From the NCBI GenBank assembly GCA_032622095.1, contig CP136065.1, positions 216,238,151-216,302,150 on the forward strand: a stretch of DNA of 64,000 nt, read 5' to 3'. The stretch's first letter is position 1, and each line of letters begins with the position of its first letter. Shown in pieces: positions 24,948 to 36,189 of this stretch. The stretch is from Siphonodentalium dalli (lineage: Eukaryota; Mollusca; Scaphopoda; Gadilida; Siphonodentaliidae). A model generated the notes under the pieces. It had not been told where the DNA came from. It ran no database searches and worked only from the letters and a program-made list of their open reading frames with translations. The position numbers and the translations under genes are program-made.

Positions 24948-24953
24948 AATACA

Positions 24954-26075
24954 TCATTCAAGTAATCCAATAACATCTCCTTTAATTTTGTTGAACTCTT
25001 CTTCTGAAAAGGCGAAGTCAGCATATAATTCTTCGATCACAGCATCATCCATTTCTTCAAATCCTTCTGACATTTTCACAGGAATTTGTCCGGATAGTTC
25101 AACACCGGCAACATTGAAACTTGTGACATCTTTTTCTCCAGGTGCCTTTTTACGAGGCCACAGAAATAGTCTGACAGTTGACTCTTTTTCATCACTAAAC
25201 ACATTACCTCTGCCTATATAGAAGTTGTATGCAATATCTTGCTTTGTGAAAAAGTCTGTTATCTTGACCACTGTCTTTATGATTGAGCTAAGATCATGCT
25301 GATGGAGTTGGAATGCAAAACCCTGGATGCATATAGCATCAGACAGATAGATAGGTCCAGATAAATGCTGCACTGCACATGTATCTGCATATATGTTTTT
25401 TTCTGAATAATATATATGCATATGCAAATGATTTACTGATGCATATGCACCCAAACTATTGAAAACTACTCTCATTCCTGGGTGATTACTCAACAGCACT
25501 GTTTCAAATCCAAGTCGCAAAGCATGTGAGTTCAGAATCTGTGGTAAGGAACCATCTATATCAGGAACGAGTAATGAGTGAAAGAAATCAAGAGGAGACA
25601 CGTTAATCATCATCACGTTTCGTTTCGTGCTAACGCAATTGGAATTTTTGCAGTCAAGCCCACAAGTAGAAACATGAGATTCCTCTCCAGTATCTATCGC
25701 CTTGGTCGAATTGCGCATTGTGAACAGTATTTCCCTCTGACCAACTTTTGTAAAGTTGAAAGCATTCGGATTATATTTCTCAAAAACATGGTCAAATGCC
25801 ACAGGTTTTCGTCTTTCTGTTGCTCTCTTCACATTGAGCAACATGTAATATCTATTTGGACCACTCGATATCTTTCTACACAGCTCATCCATTTCATATC
25901 TGAAATAGCCATTTTTCATGGCAGCATTCCAAGTGTCTCTCAACAACTTGTCAAACTTGCTGAGATTATCTACCGGCATTGTTTCAACTTCCCCATTTTC
26001 GTTGTATACCCAAGCAACGTCATCGATGAAGTGCCTTTCGTCAAAAGCGTACTCATTACTTGGAATTTGGTCCAT
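24954..26075 (-). CDS. GDPGP1: GDP-D-glucose phosphorylase 1, intact single exon
   Basis: A 373-residue protein of the HIT-like GDPGP1/VTC2 group. In animals this cytosolic enzyme phosphorolyses GDP-D-glucose to glucose 1-phosphate and GDP, removing a damaging by-product of GDP-mannose metabolism (family knowledge). The nucleotidyl-transferase signature HLHMH lies at residues 216-220 within a VNHLHMHIYY context; its middle histidine is the expected nucleotidylated residue. Upstream, NVSPLDFFHSLLVPD (about 158-172) and SNHPGMRVVFNSLGAYASVN match the family's conserved core. Length fits animal homologues (inferred, about 370-390). The frame is uninterrupted and needs no introns. The first in-frame ATG at 26075 gives a sensible start. 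Immediately 3' lies a MITE (24463-24947). The family assignment rests on the motif and overall pattern, without a search. Confidence 0.9.
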   Translation of the reverse strand: MDQIPSNEYAFDERHFIDDVAWVYNENGEVETMPVDNLSKFDKLLRDTWNAAMKNGYFRYEMDELCRKISSGPNRYYMLLNVKRATERRKPVAFDHVFEKYNPNAFNFTKVGQREILFTMRNSTKAIDTGEESHVSTCGLDCKNSNCVSTKRNVMMINVSPLDFFHSLLVPDIDGSLPQILNSHALRLGFETVLLSNHPGMRVVFNSLGAYASVNHLHMHIYYSEKNIYADTCAVQHLSGPIYLSDAICIQGFAFQLHQHDLSSIIKTVVKITDFFTKQDIAYNFYIGRGNVFSDEKESTVRLFLWPRKKAPGEKDVTSFNVAGVELSGQIPVKMSEGFEEMDDAVIEELYADFAFSEEEFNKIKGDVIGLLE

Positions 26076-26574
26076 TCTTTCGAGTAAACTAAATATATGT
26101 AAACGTTTTGTTGGCCAAAAAGTGCAGCAATTAAACGTTTAAACAGCCCAACTATGTCTTATTTTCTCCACGTTGACAAGGTAGTTGTGAATTAAATTTC
26201 GTACTGACCTAACTGCGTACCGTACGTCGCCGAACGTACTGGAACCTATGGTAATATCTTAATCTCGTTATTATTACCACTATCTATTGTTCCACATAGT
26301 CGAACGAATAAAATGGCGTTCTGTCAAATATGGACTGATGATAACTTATGTTTAGAGAAGGGGTCTAGGCCATGTGATTCAATTTCAAGGCATATGCAGG
26401 GACGTTTCTCGATGGTCTCTGAGGTGGGGTGTCTGGTTGGAATATCCCAAGCGAAGGGGAGGGGTGCGTCGCAGTTGATAATTTTATGGTGTACACCGCC
26501 CCCCACCCACAGAAACTCAATTTTGGGGTGAGACAGTTACCCCCCACCCCCCCCCCCCCCCACACACACACATT
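26076..26574. other. 5' flank of GDPGP1 and C-run
   Basis: Probably contains the GDPGP1 promoter and leader (minus strand, 26076 to about 26300), but no clear TATA or initiator could be assigned. A C-rich run ending in CACACACACA lies at 26541-26571. Confidence 0.35.
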
Positions 26575-26774
26575 CAGTAATGCTCTAATTAATCGACCTC
26601 TTAAATATGGCTTGTTGCCATTCATCGAAAAAAACTCTTTGAGCTCCTACAGTAATGCCCTTAGTACCCGAGAGCTTTCCGATGAATGGCAACAAGCCAT
26701 ATTTCCGACTAAATCCTGAAAAGTTACCCATAATTCTGCTGTGGTTAAGAGGTCGATTAATTAGAGCATTACTG
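26575..26774. mobile_element. Palindromic TA-type MITE (CAGTAATGC family), rearranged copy
   Basis: The ends CAGTAATGCTCTAATTAATC and the matching inverted end at 26774 are intact. The left arm has lost the GTGGTTA...GGATTTAGTC part, and an internal CAGTAATGCCCTTAGTACC has been inserted near the centre. Confidence 0.7.
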
Positions 26775-26905
26775 TTCCTCATTGTGTAGGCACCCCCATA
26801 CACTCTCAGTTTCACAGAGAGCATATGTCAAAGTAAAATAATTTTTTATAAAATGTTGAGACGAATCTGCTAGCTGTTGTGATTTTGATACTAATTTTAA
26901 AGGTC

Positions 26906-27119
26906 ATAACCCTTTCAGTGCAAAGTCCGATTTTTGTATCAACCCATATTTCCTTGATCATTTTTTAAATTTATTGATTATAATAATGCGATACATTGAT
27001 GGAAAGAGCTCTAAGAGCCTTTCCGTCAATGTATCACATTATTATGATCAATAAATTTGAAAAATGATCAATGAAATATGGGTTGATACAAAAATCGATC
27101 TTGGCACTGAAAGGGTTAA
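26906..27119. mobile_element. Palindromic TTAA-type MITE (AACCCTTTCAGTGC ends)
   Basis: The left end ATAACCCTTTCAGTGC pairs with GCACTGAAAGGGTTAA on the right. Inside, TTTGTATCAACCCATAT and ATGATCAATAAATTTG arms pair, with a GGAAAGAGCTCTAAGAGCCT centre. The ends are related to those of 49468-49715 and 53702-54165 but the cargo differs. Confidence 0.7.
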
Positions 27120-27489
27120 AGGGTTAATTTCAATTTGAGCTTATAATATCAGAATGACTCAAACTCAATATCTAGACTTGAGGGTAACAGTGGTCTTTAA
27201 CTATACTGAATGACCATATACAATAAATATTGTTTCAAAGGGGGTGGGAGCGGGGGTTGCAAAAAGAATTCTAAAGATATATTTTCCAGATTCTTGGGAT
27301 CCGCTCATATATTAAAAAAAAGAAGCAACATGGTAGACCAGTAATGTCCACATGGTATAATGGCCGATATATTTATATAAAGTACATGGTAGTAACATGG
27401 TACTTTACCACATGATAGAATGGCCGATATATATAGAATGGTAGTTTACCATATTATACTGAGTACAGCTGAAGGGATCACTCTCACCA
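27120..27489. other. Intergenic, minor repeats
   Basis: Short repeated ATGGCCGATATAT and ACATGGTA motifs near 27360-27440. No gene. Confidence 0.35.
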
Positions 27490-27560
27490 AACAAGACAGT
27501 CAATGACTGTGGGGTCGCTCACCAGACTGCAAAGACTGATAAGACTGGGACTCTGGAGAC
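27490..27560 (+). repeat. Repeat head A (ACAGTCAATGACTGTGGGG)
   Basis: Same 5' head as at 14882 and 32060. A weak family A body (GACCTCATTTTAACAAATCT and similar) continues at about 27980-28450 in degraded form. Confidence 0.5.
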
Positions 27561-28479
27561 CAAAACAGTGAGCACTTTTCATAATCACTTTAAAAGAAGT
27601 AGATTTAAACAGGATATGTGGCTAGAGAGACTTCAAGTATGTAGCTTGGTAAAAAACCACCTTGAAATTGCCAACTGTACACTACTGATCACCCCCCCTC
27701 CTCCAGCTCAACAAGTCCCCTCCCGACCGGGATCCAGACTCCCAAGTCTTAGGTTGGAATTTCACAACCGACACCTCAAACTTTCTCAATTGTTGGAAAT
27801 TTCCAATCTCACAAGCGCCTTTTTCTAAAACCATTTAAACATGTTTGAAGCCCAATTATCCATGGACCCAAAACACAATACATGTATGTCAGACCAATCA
27901 GTCAGGTGGTTCCAAGGTAGATGTTTTAATGAATTTGGTATTTCTATGATTTTATTGGACACAAAAGTGTTAACTCCCCATAGACTGCCATTTCTTGACA
28001 GGTTGACCTCATTTTAACAAATCTGTATCTCAGTCACTAAAGGATCTTCCTGATTCCTCCATACTATATGTAAGCTAAATAGTCCAAAATCCCTTGAGAA
28101 GACATTTTAAGAATTACTATAGAGACATATAGTTATGTCCCTGGTCCCACCCTTTTAACCTGGTGACCCCATCTGAATAAATTTGAATCCCAGACACCAA
28201 AGAACCCTTCATACATATCATAAATATCAGTCAAATAGACCTGATGGTCCTTGTGAAGGAAGCATATTAAGAGGGAAACTGTCCTTCGCTTGCCCCTATT
28301 TGACCAGGTGACCCCATTAAAAAATCTGAATTGCAGTCAAGGAAGAACATTCCATTCTATATAAGCCAAACATATTTTAAGAATTACTATGTAGTGAAAT
28401 AGTTAAGTCTCTTGCTCTGCCCTTATTTGACTTTGTGATCCCATTTTCACAAATCTGATAAGGATAAAAATTAAGTTCC
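27561..28479 (+). repeat. Degraded family A repeat body
   Basis: From about 27990 three or four decayed units carry 'GACC...GTGACCCCAT...AATCTGAAT' and 'GAATTACTAT'. No terminal hairpin was found. The first 400 bases show nothing. Confidence 0.4.
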
Positions 28480-29595
28480 CCAGTTGAAGTTGGTGATATT
28501 CACCCATTGGGCACCTCATTTATGAATTTTATCTTCTGCAAATTAGGGGATATAGAAACTTCCTAGAAGGGAAATTTAACTAACAACAATGTAAATTTGA
28601 TACTATAGATACTTCCCAGAAGATGAGGCCTAAGCAGAATGAGGTCATCAGAGGGTGAATTTGGTGATGCTAGCCTGCTGTGCCGGATAGCATCACAAAA
28701 AGCGTGTCTGTTCCTACATTGTGTATGCCTGGCCTCAAGCAACACAATGTATTATACAACAAGCCTTGAAATAGTGTGATAGTGTGTCTGTCATTTGCAG
28801 AGTGAGGTCCCCATAGGGTGAATTTAGTGACGCTAAATTCACCCTCTGGGGACCTCATTCTGATAAAGTCCTCAACTGCTATGGAAGACCTAGAATAAAA
28901 TTGAATTTCCCCAGTTGAAGTTGGTGATGTTCACCCATTGGGCCCCTCAATTATGAATTTTATCTTCTGCAAATTAGGGGATATAGAAACTTCCTAGAAG
29001 GGAAATTTAACTAACAACAATGTAAATTTGATACTATAGATACTTCCCAGAAGATGAGGCCTAAGCAGAATGAGGTCCCCAAATGGTGAATTTGGTGATG
29101 CTAGCCTTGAATCAAGCTTTGAAATAGTCTGTCTGTTATTTGCAGAATGAGGTACCCAGAGGGTGAATTTAGTGAGGCTATCCTGCACAGCGGGCTAGTA
29201 TCACTAAATTCACCCTCTGGGGACCTCATTCTTATAAGGCCCTCGACTGCTATGGAAGACCTAGAATAAGATTGAAGTTCCCCAGTTGAAATTGGTGATG
29301 TTCACCCATTGGGCACCTCAATCATGAATTTTATCTTCTGCAAATTAAGGGATACAGAAACTTCCTAGAAGGGAAATTTAACTAACAACAATGTAAATTT
29401 GATACAATAGATACTTCCCAGAAGATGAGGCCTAAGCAGAATGAGATCTTGAGACTCTAGATACTTCCCAGAAGATGAGGCCTAAGCAGAATAAGGTTCT
29501 CAGAGGGTGTATTTGGTTATGCTAGCCTGCTGTGTAGGATAGCGTCACTAAATTCACCCTCTGGGAACCTCATTCTACAAATGCCAGGCACTCTT
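28480..29595. mobile_element. Composite tandem array of the CAAGCCTTGAAATAG hAT-like MITE
   Basis: Three linked partial copies. The segment TTCCCCAGTTGAAGTTGGTG ... GATACTTCCCAGAAGATGAG ... GCCTAAGCAGAATGAGGT is repeated at about 28475-28650, 28905-29080 and 29278-29435. Hairpins built on AATTCACCCTCTGGGGACCT lie between them. An internal CAAGCCTTGAAATAGTGT end is visible at about 28763. It looks like recombination or nested insertion among family members. Confidence 0.6.
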
Positions 29596-29939
29596 TGAGA
29601 AAATGAAATTAATCTGATTTTAATGACCACTGAGTGATAATATAAACAACAAGGGTGCTTCATTGATAACACCATTAATCTCATTTAAATTATGGATGAC
29701 ATGAATACACTCCCTGGGGACTCTGTCTAAGGCTGCAGAAGCTCTCTTTATCTCTCTATCTGCCTTGCTATGTGTCATGTCTATCAGTTCATAGGAGAGT
29801 TGCCTTGTAATGGGAATTTAAATAAATATACTTTATTTACCTGTGAGTTAGGATATGAGATAGGGTGGAATGCTGTTGGTTGGGGGTGGGGTTCTGGGTC
29901 ATGTGGGGGGGGTGATATTTTTTGTTTGTATGTTAAATT
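29596..29939. other. Intergenic, no feature seen
   Basis: No supported element or gene; a G-rich stretch lies near 29881-29913. Confidence 0.35.
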
Positions 29940-30798
29940 GATCAAGGAGTTCCTGAATTTTTTTTTTTTTTGGGGAATTATGGCCCTGGCTCCACCACTA
30001 TTTGACCCAGTGACCCCATTTGAACAAATCTGAACCCCAGTCATTCAATGACCCCACATACCAAATATAAACTAAATCGGCTTAATGGTTATTGACAAGA
30101 AGTCGTTATAATTACCAAGGAGGAATATAGTTATGGCCCTGGTTTCGCAACTGTTTGACACAGTGACCTCATTTGAAAAAATATTAATGACAGTCACCTA
30201 GGGAACATCCACCCCAAATATGATCAAAATGCAAAAATGTAATTTTTTGGTTTTTAGAGTTATGTCCCTGGCTCTGCCCCTAATTGACCTAGTGACCCAA
30301 TTTGAACAAATCTGATTCCCAGTCACCCAAGGTCCCTCAGTACCAAATATAAGCTAATTCGGCCCAATATTTTTGTAGATGAAGTCATTGTAAGAATTAC
30401 TATGAGTTATGGCCCTGGTTTCTCAACTAATTGACCGGTGACCTCATTTGAACAAATCTGAACACCAGTCACCCAAGGACCCTCCATACCAAATATTAGC
30501 TAAATCGGCACAATGGTTATGGACAAGAAGTTGTTGTAAGAATTACTGTGGAGGAATAGAATTATGGCCCTGGTTTCGCAAATATTTGACCCAGTGACCT
30601 CATTTGAACAAATCTGAATGAGAGTCACCTAGGGAACATCCACACCAAATATGAACCAATTTGGTATGATGGTTTCAGAGGAGAAGATGTTTTTAAAAAA
30701 AGTTGACGGACGGACACAGACGGACGGACGGACGGACGAACGACGGACGAGGAGTGATGACTATAGCTCCACCGGAGAATTCGTCTCAGGTGAGCTAA
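29940..30798 (+). repeat. 'GAGCTAAAA' dispersed repeat, family A, about four body units
   Basis: Body units of roughly 170-190 bases repeat TTATGGCCCTGGTTTCGCAA, GACCCAGTGACCTCATTTGA and ACCAAATAT. The block ends with a long GGACGGACGGACG tail and the terminal hairpin TAGCTCCACC to GGTGAGCTA (30774-30797). Confidence 0.7.
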
Positions 30799-32059
30799 AA
30801 AGTGCTGATCGCGCAGGGTACACAGGGTTTGAAAATGTGCTGAAGGGTACACAGGGTTTGTGATCGGCACGAACACCATTACTTAAAATGTGTTTATGAA
30901 AGTCTGGCGCCCATTAGCAGTTTGTTTTCAGTACATTTTAATATTCATTTGAACGTATAAAACAATTATTCTCTAACAGAAATCATGGCAGATATGAAAA
31001 CTGAATGTCCTTTAGAACGACATTTCAAACCATGTGTGCCCTTCAGCACATTTTGAAAATCCTGTATACCCTTCAGCACTTTTTTTGGTGAGAGTGACCC
31101 CTTCAGCAATAGTACATGTACCCGGGTACTTTGCGATGGTACTTTACCATGGTAGTACCAGGGCACCGGTCTGCTGTTAGAAGACTTAAACATATTGGAG
31201 TTCAATAATGACAAATGTGTTTACCTATAAGGTGTTAAACTCTTCTTGAATTAGTTATAACAATATTCTTGTCTCATTCTGTTAACTTTTGAGTATGACA
31301 CATAGTACCATGGTAGAGTACCCTATAGTAGAGTTCCATGGTACCATGTTAAATATCACTTTACCGTGGTAGTGCCACTCTAGTACCATGCATGGTGCTT
31401 TTGTATATGGGCGGCCGGGCCACGTACACCAGCCGGCCCCATCCATATTTTACAAATTCACAAGTCACTACATCATATCGGACACCCCCCATTTTTTTAT
31501 TCAATATTTTTACTATATATTTCCAGGGCACACCCCCCCCCTCTTTCAAAGAGTTCCTATTGGGATATGTGCAATACATGAACCCTGCAAATTCACAGTG
31601 CTGACATTTCATGAACCATTGAGTCACATTCATTACCCTTTTTGCATTGCTTTATTTCCTTGTTCCATATTCCTTTGTATTGAAACATACTGTGAATCAG
31701 TGTGATATCAGTTACATATGTACCTCACTCACATGACTCAGGTTTGTGAGATGTACAGTGGCTTGCAACATATGCTACCCGCAGCTGTCCCTGCATATAC
31801 TAGCTCCCGATATAAATAATGTGTTCTAAAATATATATATCTCACTGACGACAATTGCCAATACCAAGAAGTACTGGGTATTCGCAAGGTCAGTAGTGGT
31901 GAGGTCTTGCATGGACTCCAACTTCCAAGTTTCAATATTTTATCCTTATGAATAAACCATGCCGTATAATATGTAAGTAACTTTGATCAAAATGTTTAAA
32001 AGTTGGAAATTGCATGCCTGTCACAACACTAGGCACAACAATAAAAGGCATGGTTACAA
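30799..32059. other. Intergenic with small repeats
   Basis: Scattered GTGCTGAAGGGTACACAGG motifs (30830-30860 forward, 31040-31110 inverted) and several CCATGGTA/TACCATGG palindromes (31130-31390). No gene supported. Confidence 0.4.
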
Positions 32060-32120
32060 AACAAGACAGTCAATAGCTGTGGGTCACTCACCAGACTGTA
32101 AAGACGGAGAAGACTGTGAC
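32060..32120 (+). repeat. Left piece of the host repeat split by the Ty3 element
   Basis: Head A of the GAGCTAAAA repeat (AAGACAGTCAATAGCTGTGG, then CTCACCAGACTG) ending GACTGTGAC. The repeat resumes at 40504. The last four bases TGAC (32117-32120) recur at 40500-40503 as the target duplication. Confidence 0.7.
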
Positions 32121-32732
32121 TATAACCCGGTCCCATGGTCAGTCCGGGATATAAAGTCTAGGCCTCACAAGGCACATCCAGAAAACACACAAACAATACT
32201 TCACATGATAATCCTTTATATATCTACATTATATATATATGTATAGAATGGAACATAATAAACAGAAGCATCACATCTCACATAATTGTATAAAATCCCC
32301 TGAGGAATCAACCATCCATTTGTTAAAATAGTCAACTGCCGTCCAAGACAGATTGTAAGGAACTGGGCCGGGAGATTATTCTGGGTGCCAGATCTTGGTT
32401 CGAGAGCAAAGCTAGGCACTAGATCTTAAAGAGAGATAACAGACAGAACCTGGTGCAAGTGGTTTAGATTGGGCTAAATGGGAAAGTGGCGGGAAATCCA
32501 AAGTATATAGAATAAGTATTATACTTTACTGTTGCCATGCAGTATTATTTATTTGGTTGGGCTAGCTTTATTTATATGAGGTGATGTAATTAGATCAGCT
32601 CAAACTTTGGCACAATGCTAACAGATAATTTATGCTTACACACACACTATTGGCTTCTGCAGACACATATTAGATATTAACACTGCCACCTTCACACACA
32701 CACACATATATATTATATTTAACACTGCCACA
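32121..32732 (-). repeat. Ty3 element 3' LTR (612 bp)
   Basis: Read on the minus strand it begins TGTGGCAGTGTTAAATATAA and ends CCGGGTTATA. It matches 39888-40499 in length and, as far as read, in sequence. The first bases (GTGGCAGTGTTAA) are repeated about 40 bases further in. Confidence 0.93.
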
Positions 32733-32746
32733 TTCTCCCCCCTCTT
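32733..32746 (-). promoter_or_regulatory. Polypurine tract for plus-strand priming
   Basis: On the minus strand AAGAGGGGGGAGAA lies directly before the TGTGGCAG start of the 3' LTR, the expected place of the RNase H-resistant primer. Confidence 0.85.
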
Positions 32747-33420
32747 GAACAAACATTTACATACTTGTAAATACCAGTATATACTGCACCTGTGAAATTC
32801 ATGCGACCGGCAAGCTGAAATGCACTACAGAATATACAAACCTGCACTTGACGATGAGTCAAGATACCCATAACCATCCAACGGACGTATTAACCTATAC
32901 TCAGGGGGTTAAACAATAATTAATGAATGAAACCACAGTTCAACACACTTTATCTAGGATAAATGCTACCCTGAAATAAATGTAAGAGCACCCATAACAA
33001 TTGACAAACTGAGTTAAAATGTAACAACAGTAAAACCATATATCAGAAACAGTATGTAAGTCTGAAATAGATTGTCACAACTATTTACATATAAGAACAT
33101 GAATGCCGTCTCCCCACCCCTACTGCAACTAAGAGATGGTTTAGCTCGGATAAGCCCATGCTGACCGTAGATGTTTCCTGTAGAAGCAGAAAAGGGTTAA
33201 CAGGGTGGCATTTAAATGTAATACAATGTAATTACATAATATATAACCATATTGGCTACATATGTATATCAACATCAAATTATTGGCAGACCTACAGTCA
33301 ATAGGCCTACACTCCATATACCATGTGCAATCATGAGCATTCAATTGAACAATGCATGCAAGTATGAATGTACCTATTCCGACTTAGCAATGACTCTCCA
33401 ATACCTGTTAATGAAAACAA
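32747..33420 (-). other. Ty3 element 3' untranslated region
   Basis: Non-coding stretch between the integrase ORF stop and the polypurine tract. No envelope-like or other ORF of note. Confidence 0.6.
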
Positions 33421-36189
33421 TTATTGAAGAATGACTGAGAATAAGGTGTGTAGAAGGTCGGGGGATATGCTAGATAGAACATTTTTATCTGTCAATCTTG
33501 TTAATAGCTCCGACCTGCTGATAAGATCATGTGATGGCTGTAAAGATTGCAGCACATAGTCACCAGACATTTGCCAGGGTGGGGGCTTCTTGACTCTCCC
33601 CGATTTCCTTGGTGCGGCCACTGGTCGATATTCAGACGGTGTGTCTAAAATGTCAGTGGTTTCACCTGAAATATTAATATGAGGATTATCCTCCGACTCT
33701 TCAGGAATGATGTCGGTGTCTGTGTTATCACCTAAAACAAAAGTTGTTACATCATTCACCCGAGGGACAGTAGGTATTACTGTATTTTGGGGAAGAGTAA
33801 CAACATACTCAACATTATCTTCGGAATCTGAAAAATAATCAGCTATCGGCTCATCCACCGGTATATCACCAGCTATATGTATGTCCTCCATCACTTGCTC
33901 ATCACTGCCGACATCATCAGTATAATCTGAAATATTGGTGATCTCGTGATCTGAAATTATAGGTAGAGAACCCACAGGAAGGAGGTGGTTCCTATGCAAT
34001 GTCCTCTCTCTACCACTATCACTAATCAGAGTGAATACTGGAATTGTGGTATTAGGTTGGTCGGAAACTGTATAGATCTCCTCCTCGAATTTGTCAGCTA
34101 TTTTATGTCGACCATCAAATGCTAACTTCTTTACTAGGACGAAATCGCCTATCGAGATCGTTGCTGCTCTGGATTTCTGATCAAAATATTTCTTCTGTTT
34201 TTCCTGAGCTCGTACGGCCGACCTAGAGGCTAAATCATAAGAAAATTGTAATTTATCCCGTAAATCTGAAATATAATCTGAAAAAGATACCACAGGATTA
34301 TCAGTTGTTGGTTCATGCTGACCCAAACCACAAAGAATATCAATGGGCAATCTGGGTTCCCGACCGAACATCAACTTGAAAGGTGCATAACCTGTGCTTT
34401 CATGGCGGGTGCAATTATATGCATGTACAAGCGGTGAAATGTAATTTTTCCAGTCCTTCTTCTCTTCCGGCTGTAAAGTACCTAGCATGCCCAATAATGT
34501 GCGATTAAATCGTTCACATTGACCATTCCCCATGGGGTGGTATGGTGTTGTACGGCTCTTCTGGATCTTGCACATATCACACAGCTCTTTGATAAGTTCA
34601 GACTCAAAATTTGCTCCTTGATCACTGTGAATTCGAGAAGGAAAACCATAATACATGAAGAATTTGTCAAACAAAATATCCGCTGTTGTCTTAGCAGTCA
34701 TATTTCTGCAGGGAAAGGCCTGAGCAAATCGAGTGAAATGATCAGTAAGAACCAAAATATATTGGTAGCCGCCTTTGCAGACTTCAACTGTAAGAAAATC
34801 TATGCATACTAATTCTAAAGGATGAGTAGTAGTAATTGAAACAAGCTTAGCTCTGGTATCCATCGGAGATTTACGTCGCAGGCACCTCGGACACCTGGAA
34901 ATAAAATTCTCCACCATGCTGTCAATACCAGGCCAATAAAACCTTTCCTTAACTAAACTGACAGTCCTTTCTCGGCCAGGGTGACCGACATCGGTGTGTA
35001 GAGATTTCAATACAGTATCAATAAATGATGTAGGAACAACAAGTTTTAATCTACTTTCACCATTAAACTTGGTTTCTTTGTATAATACTCCACTCTGGAA
35101 CTTCAAAGAATCAAAATGTCTGAAATAAGTAGAATGTTCCTTTGTCATGGGTAACCTATTTCTCCTTGGTTTAAGTCGTTGTCTCACGGCCGTCATCCAT
35201 GGTGCTAAAATAACATCTGTCTCCTGCATACGCCTCCAATCTCTAGGCGTCATCACATCAATATCAGTACTACAGCCGTCATCAACTGTATCTGTTACAG
35301 CCATCGATAAACAAAAAGTATCAACATAGGGCGGTGAATCCTGTAAACTACTACAAATAGCTGAAATAGAATTAGAACTTATTCTTTCCATCTCTGTATC
35401 CTCATGGCGGCGTCTACTGAGGCCATCTGCATCTGCATTATTCTTACCAGGCCTGTAAAAAATTTCAAAATCAAAAACATTAATTGCTGCTAACCATCTG
35501 TGAGATGTCGCATCCAATTTCGCCGTGCTAAGAACATATGTCAATGGATTAGAATCTGTATATACAGTAAATTTGTGATTATATAAATAATCATAGAATT
35601 TCTCAGTGACCGCCCATTTTAGAGCTAGAAACTCCAATTTATGAGCTGGATAAGATTTCTCAGCAGCTGTTGTCCCTCTGCTAGCATACGCTATAACCCT
35701 CAGAACCCCATCCTGTCGCTGATATAGGACACTTCCCAAACCCCGGCAGCAAGCGTCGGTATGTAATTCGAATGGAAGTGAGTAATCTGGAAATGCTAAA
35801 ATGGGTGGGGATGTTAAACATTGTTTAAGTGCAGAGAATGCTTCTTCCTGGTCCACACCCCAGGTCCATTTACCCGTGTAATTGGATTTTTTTCTGGTTT
35901 TCTGCTTGGCCTTATTGGTCGGTGGGAAAAGATCGGTTAGTGGTTTAGCTATCTGGCTGAAATTTCTAACAAATTTCCTGTAATAAGAAGCAAAAGACAC
36001 AAAAGAGCGAACTTCGTCTGGATTCTGAGGAGTCGGCCAATTCAGAATTCTCTCAATCTTATCATCGCATGCAGAAATACCTTCAGAGCTCACTAAAAAG
36101 CCAAGATACTTCACTTTCTTGCTGAAAAATGAACATTTGGAAGGTGATAATTTCAAGTTGCAAATATTCTCTGAGCCTCTGAAAAACAA
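33421..36189 (-). CDS. pol: Ty3 pol, 3' part: RT end, RNase H, integrase
   Basis: Continues RT from the SPSKCSFF region, about 30 residues after the YLDD box that lies in the preceding frame. RNase H follows (HTDACCRGLGSVL, later YTDSNPLTYV). Integrase has the zinc-binding HTDVGH and CPRC pairs and the catalytic D, D-35-E set: D in VCIDFL, D in HSDQGANF, E in GQCERF, with exactly 35 residues between the last two. A basic segment with KIADKFEEEIYTV matches the usual C-terminal integrase fold of this group. An acidic tail and a final RKSGRVKKPPPW box follow. It lies in a different frame from the protease-RT part; a net +1 (or -2) shift near 36160-36172 separates them, with no stop inside either domain set. 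The listed upper limit is the TTG where this open frame begins, not a true start codon. Confidence 0.9.
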   Translation of the reverse strand: MFFRGSENICNLKLSPSKCSFFSKKVKYLGFLVSSEGISACDDKIERILNWPTPQNPDEVRSFVSFASYYRKFVRNFSQIAKPLTDLFPPTNKAKQKTRKKSNYTGKWTWGVDQEEAFSALKQCLTSPPILAFPDYSLPFELHTDACCRGLGSVLYQRQDGVLRVIAYASRGTTAAEKSYPAHKLEFLALKWAVTEKFYDYLYNHKFTVYTDSNPLTYVLSTAKLDATSHRWLAAINVFDFEIFYRPGKNNADADGLSRRRHEDTEMERISSNSISAICSSLQDSPPYVDTFCLSMAVTDTVDDGCSTDIDVMTPRDWRRMQETDVILAPWMTAVRQRLKPRRNRLPMTKEHSTYFRHFDSLKFQSGVLYKETKFNGESRLKLVVPTSFIDTVLKSLHTDVGHPGRERTVSLVKERFYWPGIDSMVENFISRCPRCLRRKSPMDTRAKLVSITTTHPLELVCIDFLTVEVCKGGYQYILVLTDHFTRFAQAFPCRNMTAKTTADILFDKFFMYYGFPSRIHSDQGANFESELIKELCDMCKIQKSRTTPYHPMGNGQCERFNRTLLGMLGTLQPEEKKDWKNYISPLVHAYNCTRHESTGYAPFKLMFGREPRLPIDILCGLGQHEPTTDNPVVSFSDYISDLRDKLQFSYDLASRSAVRAQEKQKKYFDQKSRAATISIGDFVLVKKLAFDGRHKIADKFEEEIYTVSDQPNTTIPVFTLISDSGRERTLHRNHLLPVGSLPIISDHEITNISDYTDDVGSDEQVMEDIHIAGDIPVDEPIADYFSDSEDNVEYVVTLPQNTVIPTVPRVNDVTTFVLGDNTDTDIIPEESEDNPHINISGETTDILDTPSEYRPVAAPRKSGRVKKPPPWQMSGDYVLQSLQPSHDLISRSELLTRLTDKNVLSSISPDLLHTLFSVILQ

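Noticed and set aside
24850-26087. Long ORFs on the plus strand opposite GDPGP1
   Set aside because: They are antisense shadows of the real minus-strand gene.
32747-33420. Envelope-like third ORF of an errantivirus
   Set aside because: No ORF of useful length on the minus strand between integrase and the polypurine tract, so no support for an infectious-type element.
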